A DNA stretch of 64,000 bases from Spirometra erinaceieuropaei. Lineage: Eukaryota; Platyhelminthes; Cestoda; Diphyllobothriidea; Diphyllobothriidae. The DNA lies in assembly GCA_902702965.1 (NCBI GenBank), contig CACRXP010000435.1, positions 139,497-203,496 on the forward strand, read 5' to 3'. Positions 56,226-64,000 of this stretch are shown in pieces. Every line of letters starts with the position of its first letter. The first letter of the stretch is position 1. The position numbers and the translations under genes are program-made. The notes beneath the pieces are model-generated. The model did not search any database, was not told the DNA's origin, and worked only from the letters and a program-made list of their open reading frames with translations.

Positions 56226-57164
56226 TGGGATAACTCATGAAATGTCAACCTAAATTCCTAAGTGTATTTTCGTTTTGAAAAGGTTAAGTAAGTAGGTTTG
56301 TAAGACTAGTCATCATGGAGCATGGTAATTCAGTTACCTCAGGATGCCGGCTTTTGAATAAACTTCTTTCCGACTGCATGCAGAAGCGACACTCTGTAAA
56401 AGAGGACTACTGATATTGCATGCATTTTTCTCATTGATTTTCGAAGCCCTTAAAATTCAGTTATATTTCACGTAAGACATGAATAAAAATATTAATTCTT
56501 GCAATTTTATACTTAAAGGAAGTGTATAAATCGGTCTTAATAAAATTTCTAATAGTGAGATTTTTTAATACCGTGAAATGGCTGTTCATAAATCGTCATG
56601 TATCTGCCCTTACCAACGTGGCTTGTAAAGTTATGGGTATGACTCTTATACACTGCTAAATTTTATGAACCAAATATAGTCACTTATGAATGCCATAGAG
56701 AAATGTATGGTTTTCCGTACGCGGAAAATACATGGCTTGTAGTTTGGAAACCCTGGATGAAAGTGTAAAGGCAGGTCGGGTTCAAAATCAGTCGGGAATT
56801 GGAAGAGTCTTTGAAAACCAAATTATACCCTTCCTTCGAGTATAAAATTGTAAGGAGACGTAATTTTCTACCGAACGAGCAAAAGAATACATATTTTTGT
56901 TCATTTTCTCCAGGAAATATAATCGAATTCTTAGGGGCATCGAAAATCCATGAGAAAAATGCACGCCACTTAAGTAGTCATGTTATACAGAAAGTCGCTT
57001 CTACATGCAGTCGGAAGGAAGACCGTTCGAAAGCCGGCACCCTGAAATAACTAAAGTATTATAGAAGTACGCTGCAAAATGACTAGTTATACAATCCTAG
57101 TTGATTAATCTTTTCAGAACGAAAACGCATTTTGGAATTTCGGTTGGCATTTCATGAACTAGCC
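56226..57164. repeat. 939-bp palindromic element
   Basis: The left end GGGATAACTCATGAAATG pairs with the complement of CATTTCATGAACTAGCCTAC. Internal pairs include GATGCCGGCTTTTGAA and TTCGAAAGCCGGCACC. It is the same family as 30179-31145, with arms diverged. Its left border coincides with the PLE end. Confidence 0.75.
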
Positions 57165-57185
57165 TACCCAGTGTATATATAATGG

Positions 57186-57820
57186 CAGAGGGTCGCTCAT
57201 CGATGGTTCTTACGGAACTCACTCTTTCTACTGTGTCTTACGGGCTCACTCTCTCTCTCTCGAGCCAAACTAGCAGCCGCACAGCGGCGCATGATATAGG
57301 CAGAATGTTATTACCGATAAAGACAAGGGAGACTGGAATGGTCATTTCTGGCCTATTAGCGGTGGTCAGCCAGTCATGCCCAACACCGAAGTGTGGGACA
57401 CCTGGGGTTCGAACTCACGACTTGTTAGTTCGAAGGTCGCGAGTTTGAGCCCAAGGTGTTCCACACTTCGGGGATGGGTATGACTGGCTGAAGACCGCTA
57501 ATACGCCAGAAATGGTAATTCTAATCTCTCTTGTCTTTGAAGGTAATAATATTATGCATATATATATATATATATGACAGATGGGCGCTCACCGATCAGG
57601 TTCCAGAACATGCTCGTTCTGTTGTGCCTTGGGGCTCATACTTAAACCCTCGCAGGCATTCGGACAGCGACTAGTGATATATGTTGATAAGGTGATACCG
57701 ACAAAGACAAGGGAGACCGGAATGGCCATTTCTGGCTTATTAGCCGTCATCAGCCAGTCATACCCAACCCCAAGTGTGGATCACTTGAGATTCGAACCCG
57801 GGATCTTTGGTCATGGAGTT
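57186..57820. repeat. SINE family 2 cluster
   Basis: A minus-strand copy (57186 to about 57430) passes into a plus-strand piece (about 57430-57550). An AT dinucleotide run (57557-57576) and a second minus-strand copy (57583-57820) follow, the latter cut by the assembly gap. Confidence 0.75.
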
Positions 57821-57875
57821 NNNNNNNNNNNNNNNNNNNNNNNNNNNNNNNNNNNNNNNNNNNNNNNNNNNNNNN
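57821..57875. other. Assembly gap (55 N)
   Basis: There are fifty-five unknown bases. The gap falls inside a SINE cluster, where near-identical repeats hinder assembly. Confidence 0.99.
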
Positions 57876-57924
57876 GGTTAGTACGTGTCCGTTTACCACT
57901 GCTCCTCCCAAAAATATACAACAT

Positions 57925-58445
57925 GGACTGCATCCATTGCCAAATTTTATGGATTCCATATGGCATCTTTTTGAAGGCATAGAGGAATATATGATTTTCT
58001 TTACGCGTAACGCATACACCTTGTTGACTGAAATCACTGGGCGCTGATGCACCGGTTGATCAAGCTCTAAATAATTCGGGAATAAGAAACTTTTTTAAAA
58101 CCTAATTATACACTTTCTTTGAGCATAAAATATGAAGATGACGTGATTCTATATCAAACGAGTGAAAGAAAGCATATCTTTGTTCATATTTTCTACAAAA
58201 TATATTTGAATTTATAAGAACACCGAAAATCACTGTGAAAAATGTATGCTATCAAAGTAGCCGTTTTTGCCGAATGCGGTTTCTACAGGGGATCGAAAAG
58301 AGGTGTATTCCGAAGCCGACATCCTGCCAAGTCCGAAATACTATAGGATTATGTCACAGGGTAATCCGTATTAAAACCCTCCCTAAATAATCCTTCCTAA
58401 TCGAAAACGCATTTCAGCATTTTGACCACCATTTCACGAGATCCG
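57925..58445. repeat. Half of the palindromic element
   Basis: It corresponds to the centre and right arm of 30179-31145 (AAGCCGACATCCTG, CATTTCACGAGATCCG). The left arm is missing; the gap and SINE lie where it would be. Confidence 0.7.
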
Positions 58446-58651
58446 TCGCTCACTGACGACCGGTTGGTGCCATCAAATTGAAAGTTGACGAGTACAACTC
58501 GATATATATGTATATTGCTAATAGAAGCTAGAGCTCTAGGACTCCCTCCCCGCCGCTTCCTCCCTGCCGCCCTGACATCGTATGTATGAACAAAACCCGT
58601 CTTGACATGACTGTCACCCACCTATAAATACTGTGAGGCGCGATACCACAC

Positions 58652-58696
58652 TCAGCTCCGACGATGGAAGCTTGTATGCTTTTGAAACGTCAGGAC
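58652..58696 (+). ncRNA. Hammerhead-like motif, diverged subfamily
   Basis: CCGACGA (58658-58664; U4 changed to C), stem II GGAAGC/GCTTTT, GAAACGTC (58684-58691), AGGA. An upstream CTATAAATACTG block lies at 58622-58633. Confidence 0.6.
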
Positions 58697-59159
58697 AGCA
58701 AAACTATGGTTTCCGAGATCGCCTTTTCTTCTGATTTATGTCCGGGGACGCGCATCTTCGCTTCTATTAGCAATATACACATATATCGAGTTGTACTTGT
58801 GAATTGTCAAGTTGATGACACCAGCCGGTCGTCAGCTGAAGTAAACAGAGGAGAAAGTGAGATCGGCAGACTTGGTCGATTGGCGTGACAGGACAGTCAA
58901 CAGGCTGACAGCTGATGTGTGAGGGGGTGTGCACCGAGTTATGGTAAACTTTGGAGCGGGGGGAGGGAAGGGAGAACCGTTAGGGCTCCATGTGTTGGGG
59001 GTGGAGGAAAAGGGGGAATTGCGGATCAGTGGGAATGCGGACGGCTGGTCATTGACGCGGTATGAGGTCGGATGGCAGTGCTTCGAGGTTGGTGTTAGGA
59101 GTTTCGGTTGTCGTTTGCTGTATCGCAAGGGGGGGGTAGTGGCGAGACAGTGAAATTCT

Positions 59160-59640
59160 ACTTGGCCGAGTAGGGATTAACAGTCTTCAGAGGCTGGGAA
59201 CAAGTCGGTGAGCGTGTACGTAGACCCTCGTAGTGAGGGTCTAGATCGACGTGGCGGTTGATGCTGGTCGTGCCGAAATGCCAAGGTTCGATGAATTCTC
59301 GCGCCTGTCTGGTGTTAGTTGTTGCGATCACTTCAATAGCGTCCCAAATGAAGCGGTGACCATACTCAAGGACGCGCACAAACGCGAGGGACGGAGGGTC
59401 ATGTCGGCTTATTCATGTGAGTTCCAAGACGTCGGCCTGCATGGCTAATAGAAACACAAGGACAGTTGGCGTCCGGCATACGGTAGATGACATTAGTTAG
59501 TTGTTCTTTGGGCACCGGGTCCTTTCCTTGGTATAATGCTTCGCGTAGTAAAGATGCGGGCTTGTAGGCGATGGAGATGTCAAAGCGTTTTATTTGTCCG
59601 GAGAGTGTTTCAGAAATTCCTTGAATGTGCCACAGTGACT
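59160..59640 (-). pseudogene. PLE GIY-YIG endonuclease, third lineage
   Basis: The minus strand reads HIQGISETLSGQIKRFDISI, SLLREALYQGKDPVPKEQL, then VIYRMPDANCPCVSISHAGR with RLGTHMNK. The frame is lost there. The C-terminal tail EYGHRFIWDAIEVIAT, REFIEPWHFGTTSINRHVDL continues in the next frame to a stop at 59158-59160. The YIG strand reads VSISHAG, so the site is destroyed. Confidence 0.8.
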
Positions 59641-60079
59641 AGAATATATGTAATATATCCTATTGACTACATATATATATAATGACCAATGTTCAGGAAG
59701 AATCTCGTGAAGTGCAAAAGCAAAATTAAAAGTAACAACTATATATAAAAGAAGAAACGAAAATTATCCAAATAATTTGGGGAACCAAAGGTTCGCCAAA
59801 CATGCATGCTGTAGATGGCAATTTGATCATTGCAGAGCGCAAATGGATTTGTTAAAAACAAAAATTTAGTAAAAAACGATACCAATAAAGTCTAGAAACT
59901 GTTACATCTGGTTTGTGGGTCTATTTTTATCCATGTCTAAGTATTAACTTGAGCATGTTGGCAAAGGTAATGAGTATAGTTGAATGCGATCCCGGAATGA
60001 TTTCACAACTTTTTGTCAGTGAAGAACTTACGCTTGCATAACGTCTAATCCACAACTTATTTTCCCCTCAAAATACACG

Positions 60080-60522
60080 TGGGGCTAGATCGCAGTTGTA
60101 AGCCAGGGATGGGGAGGCGGACGGCGACCTTAACCTTAATCCTAACCTTAACCCTAACCCTAACCTCAAACGTTAACCGTCAACCCTAAAGGCAACCGTA
60201 ACCCTAACCGAAATCGTAAACGTGGCCGTAGCCCTTAGACATAGCCGTGACGGAAAAACCTAACCGTACTGCTGAAACCCGTCCATAAGCTTAAACCCTA
60301 ACCGTAATCCGAAAACCTAAGCCTAAAGGCATAACCCTTACCCGAAAATCGGAAACCATTAACCGGTACCCTAATCCTAACTTCAAACGTAAAACGGAAG
60401 TCTAATGAGTCAGACGTGATTATGGGACCCCACAATATAGCCCCGGTAAACAAACCCCCCCAGCCACCTATAATACGGGTCCTGGTTACCAACTGCGATC
60501 TAGCCCACAGTGCGATCTAGCC
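60080..60522. mobile_element. TIR-flanked element with telomere-like interior
   Basis: The left end TGGGGCTAGATCGCAGTTGT is matched by the complement of the right end (GGGCTAGATCGCAGTTGG). A second GGCTAGATCGCA copy lies at the extreme right. Direct repeats ATACACG at 60073-60079 and 60523-60529 look like a 7-base target duplication. The interior (60125-60400) is a diverging CCTAAC/CCGTAACC array. There is no transposase, so it is a non-autonomous element. Confidence 0.68.
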
Positions 60523-60529
60523 ATACACG

Positions 60530-61689
60530 GATTTTCAGAAGTATGGCAGGCAACATATATGTTGCCGTGCAAGATAAGTCTTCATACAAGATGTCACTTA
60601 AAAATTACATTACCACGATAACTGACGTTCTCCATCCTTTTCTTACACACAGTTAACAATGACTGACGAATGTTCCCTCTGCAGGTGCTTAACGAAGAGA
60701 CAATGATGCTTTTTATGCCACTGATATAGTGCATGCGTTAATTTTCCGCGGTTCTGCACTTATTTCGCCGTCTCCGCATATAAAGTAAACAAACATTTGC
60801 AACTGTCAGTGTTCTCGGGAAATCATATACATACATATTATCCGGTTAGTCGTCAAATAATAAAAAACAGAATTTCCATTTGCTAGCCGTCACCGGGATT
60901 CTGGCACATCATCAGCCCTCACTACCAGCACTATTATATAAACTGTCATTCTTATTGAATATCCTTTGTTATGGAAATACCCATTTCATCTTTCGCCAAT
61001 GAATCTGCATTAAATAACCATTTGGGTCAACCCAAGACCAAGCGCTCTGAGGATAATTATTAAGTGGTATAAATGAAAAACGTCTCAATTTGCAATTCTA
61101 CAGTGAATGTTTACGCCTTCTTTGAGTTCAAAGTCCACGTTTCGAGGGAATGGACGTTTCCGACGCTCCGGATGAGAAGACAAGTAAAACCACAAAATAG
61201 TTTACCCCGCCCTCTGTCTGAAAGTACTGCAGAATAAATGAGAAAATATTGAGCACTATTACCGTATAAAGGAATGATCACATTGCTCAAAAACATACCT
61301 ACAACGCACTTGTTCGGTTGTTTGGACAGGATATTCCGCAATGACTGTCTTGCCGAAGTAAGACATAGAAATACGCTTTTATCCGCACAGCTGAATGCCA
61401 AGAAGCTGTATCGGGGCAGGACCCAGTATACGCTGATACATGTAAGTCTACAAGAGCGAGGGGACTTGATCTCTAGAAAATGCGACCCCGCCCGCGTAAG
61501 GTCTTGGAAACACAGTGGGACCAATCATGAGAGACAGATGCAGACTGAGGACGACGGCGTGTAGAGGTAGGTTACGCTGTCTTTGTCCCAGTGTAAGCGC
61601 AATGTGGGCATTGCAAGTAAAGTAAGAAAAAGGAGGATGCTGATATCGTTAGTGGGAGAGTGGCTAAAGCCAAAACGGAAAAGGGCAAT
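60530..61689. other. No confirmed gene
   Basis: A 96-codon plus frame (61274-61564) contains DRIFRNDCLAEVRHRNTLLS and two donor-like sites (GAAGTAAGAC near 61358, CATGTAAGTC near 61440), but no motif I recognise. Confidence 0.3.
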
Positions 61690-61870
61690 CAGATGTTTCG
61701 GTTCAGAGGTAGGGTTACTTTTAGGGTTTTGGGTTGGTGTCAGTCTGAAAATTTAGTTTAGGGATGGGGTTTATGTTAATTTTAAGGGTTTGGGTCACAG
61801 TTAGGGTTTGGACTGCGGTTTAGGTTTGCGTTTACTGCTACAGTTGGTGCTACGGTAGTGTTAGGGTCGG
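61690..61870. repeat. Telomere-like tract (TTAGGG-related)
   Basis: TAGGGTTACTTTTAGGGTTT and CACAGTTAGGGTTTGGACTG are examples of the diverged TTAGGG units. No clear terminal inverted repeats are seen around it. Confidence 0.6.
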
Positions 61871-64000
61871 ATACTTTCTCTACTAACGACTTCAGCATCC
61901 CCTTCGACCCCGATAAATGACCCCTTGTTTAGGTACTGATAACTGCAATTCACCGATGTCGATTTAAAATGTTGGGTACTGTCTGTGGAAGCGGGCACTA
62001 GATCGTGGGTTTGGTTCCAGGGATTTCCGAATTGAGTCTGTGGACGAACTCCCAAGAAGACACTTGGGTTAAGCTGTCTCACGAACCTTCCCAGCAGCAG
62101 GAGTCCAAATACTATTCTCTACTACCCTTAATTTACGCGGAGAAGTTAAACGTAGACTGCCAACTCAGACCACATAAATGTACATCTACTCCTTTATTTG
62201 CTCCGTTGGAGCAGGTTATTTTGGTTGCACGAGTCGGCGCCTATCCAAAAGAATACGATAACACCTCCCGGAGTGGCTGGGAAAAATCCAAATTAGGAGT
62301 ATAAACAGCGCTGTTCTCGCGCCTGTTGTTAATTCCGAGCATCATGTGGGCCCCAGCGAAGCTTTTCGCGTGATTTATAAGGTCCCATCAAGCTACCTTA
62401 AGTTACTGCGCCTGCGCCTGCGCCTGTTAGTGACAGCAGACGCGGTCGTCATCAGGTTACAAAAACCAGTCTTCTGCGCACAAAAGAACCATGTTCAGGC
62501 TCCGCACCTGCCTTGGTCGAAGGTCGACTAACGCTGCAACTCACCTCGCCCTCCTGCTCTCATCCCGTCCCTGGCATTGGCTGATATTACCACCCCCCCA
62601 ACTCGCACATCGGTCTGTGTTTTAAAACGAACTTTAATCGATTCATATTGTCAGGGGCACGTATTTGTTTCTACCCCGTTCCCATATAATTGTACTGACT
62701 TAACGAGAATTTGTTGGAAGCAAACGTATGCTCGCCAACTATTCTTCTCTATCTAAAAAGTCACACGGACAAAAATTTCTGCCCCGATGGTTGACTTTTC
62801 TTTTTCTTTATCCTAGTCCCACGTCGATGGCACATTTTGTCCAACAGCGATCATGTGCGTCATAGTTGGCGACATGGTCTGTGTTTTAGGGGATTTTTGT
62901 TGATACTTTTGTGAATATGAAAATACCATGCAAAAAGGAGATCTTTGGTGGTTATGTTTTATAGTGTTGGTTTTGATGCATACAATATTGATGCTCATAC
63001 TGCAGCAGCGGCTGAGCTCTCCAGCCTGACTTATCTGAGTCTGAACATAGTTTTTTGCCAATGGACCCAGGTGGGAAGTACCTGACTCTCGTCAGTGACC
63101 TTTGCACCGCCTCTTTTGTGCTCGTGTTTGTTTGAAATTGCAGATTTTCAACAGTCCGTTCGGGGGGTTGAAATTCAACTTCTCCGATGCAAACCGGCAA
63201 ATCATCTTCGGCGATGTTCTGAGTCTTGTTGTTAGCTTCTTGGAAATATGTTCGTAAACAAGAACAAGCAGTCACATGAAGATGCGAGAAGAGTACGGTG
63301 AGAGGAGCTGTTCGTCACCTTTCATCTTGAATTATTCGCTTGTCTTCATGACATTCTTGTATTTTTTTGGTTCGAAGAATCTTTACCTCGACTAGAACTA
63401 GGCATATGCAGTCACATGGAGGGTAGTGTGTACTGATCTGTCTTGTTTGACGGTGAGAAATGACATTTCACTTGCACAATGAATAGGGCCGATTGCAGCC
63501 CAAACAGGCAGTCAAATCAAGTATTAATTGCTAGTGTAGCTATGTGACCACCTATTCTGACTGCCGATCCTTAGCGTCAAGGCAAAATGAAAATGTCGAT
63601 TTTCGTCCTTTAGACAGACTAGATCGGTTTACGTCACTCGAAGTGACAGGCTGCACAAATCCACATTGTGATTTGTTTCTTTTGCTGTATTAGGCGTGGC
63701 AGGGAAGGTTTCCTGTGAACATACAAGTTAGTTGGCCATTTGGTGTGCCGTCACAACAGCCACTTCCTATGAATCAAAAAGATATGTCAGGACTTCTAGC
63801 TGACTTGTCTGCTGAATGAAGCTGCAAATTGGATGGGCTTATGATGACGTACATAGTAGTTCAGTAGCTAACATATACGACGGTTAGACCATCGTTTCCG
63901 ACTATGCCCACAGTGTGCTCCAGAGCAGGGTAAGAGCAGAAACAGGGATTTGCGCGTGATTTCATTTGAAATGATGGTAGACTTGTATAGCATCTGCCGC
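61871..64000. other. No gene seen
   Basis: This is anonymous sequence to the window end. A small GCGCCTGCGCCT repeat lies near 62406. Open frames up to 107 codons (minus, 62952-63275) have no recognised motif. Confidence 0.3.

Larger units (their letters stand above)
58455..59640 (-). mobile_element. PLE remnant with inverted ends, third lineage
   Basis: A minus-strand endonuclease (59640 to 59160) is followed by non-coding sequence. An inverted repeat pair (58455-58545 and 58755-58845, sharing AGTACAACTCGATATAT and TTGCTAATAGAAGC) flanks a plus-strand hammerhead at 58652-58696. The ribozyme is therefore antisense to the endonuclease in this copy. Confidence 0.65.

Noticed and set aside
60125..60400. 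True chromosome end
   Set aside because: Units are strongly diverged, bounded by inverted ends and followed by kilobases of ordinary sequence.
1..64000. CRISPR array, operons or bacterial promoters
   Set aside because: Retroelement content, SINEs and splice signals show a eukaryotic nuclear genome. No regular spacer-repeat array was seen.

Overview
This window looks like flatworm (platyhelminth) nuclear DNA, possibly from a diphyllobothriidean tapeworm. The clues are a Ty3/Gypsy element of the CsRn1 type (CHCC Gag knuckle, Trp-type primer site), many Penelope-like elements (PLEs) with hammerhead-ribozyme repeats, CR1- and RTE-like LINEs, tRNA-derived SINEs and TTAGGG-like interstitial repeats. 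Species-level placement is inference. No complete host gene is visible. Two exon-like stretches with convincing splice signals and matching phase (724-895 and 5776-5919, + strand) are the only host-gene candidates, and I do not recognise the protein.

Layout. 0.7-5.9 kb: the two candidate exons, separated by an intron-like interval holding a SINE, a 256-bp palindrome and a PLE copy (3400-4714) with long inverted arms and a 12-bp target-site duplication. 8.4-12.7 kb: two decayed RTE-like LINE copies on opposite strands, the second interrupted by a PLE terminal repeat. 13.4-18 kb: SINE pieces, telomere-like tracts and a dispersed repeat. 18.5-23 kb: PLE terminal repeats, mostly as head-to-head pairs. 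23-29.3 kb: mostly anonymous, with a TIR-flanked telomere-like element, a PLE endonuclease fragment and SINEs. 30.2-31.1 kb: a 967-bp palindromic element. 31.8-32.3 kb: paired SINEs. 32.3-39.5 kb: nothing recognised. 39.65-44.35 kb: a nearly full-length but dead Gypsy element. 44.9-45.4 kb: SINEs. 48.0-49.6 kb: a 5'-truncated CR1 LINE. 52.1-59.6 kb: a dense nest of PLE copies, a deleted Gypsy copy, palindromic elements, SINEs and a 55-base assembly gap. 60.1-60.5 kb: a telomere-like array inside a TIR element. 60.5-64 kb: largely anonymous.

The unifying theme is PLE activity. Eleven copies or remnants of a small hammerhead motif (CTGATGA ... GAAAC-GTC-AGGC) occur on both strands, normally below a conserved CTATAAATACTGC-like block. 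They sit in the terminal repeats of PLEs whose GIY-YIG endonuclease ends can be read beside them. The stem III is only the self-complementary ACGT, so the fold makes sense only as a dimer, as described for metazoan PLE hammerheads. Three or four loci share one layout: a 3'-end PLE fragment whose terminal repeat reappears inverted at the other side. Every retroelement reading frame seen here carries stops, frameshifts or active-site changes, so these are fossils or non-autonomous copies.
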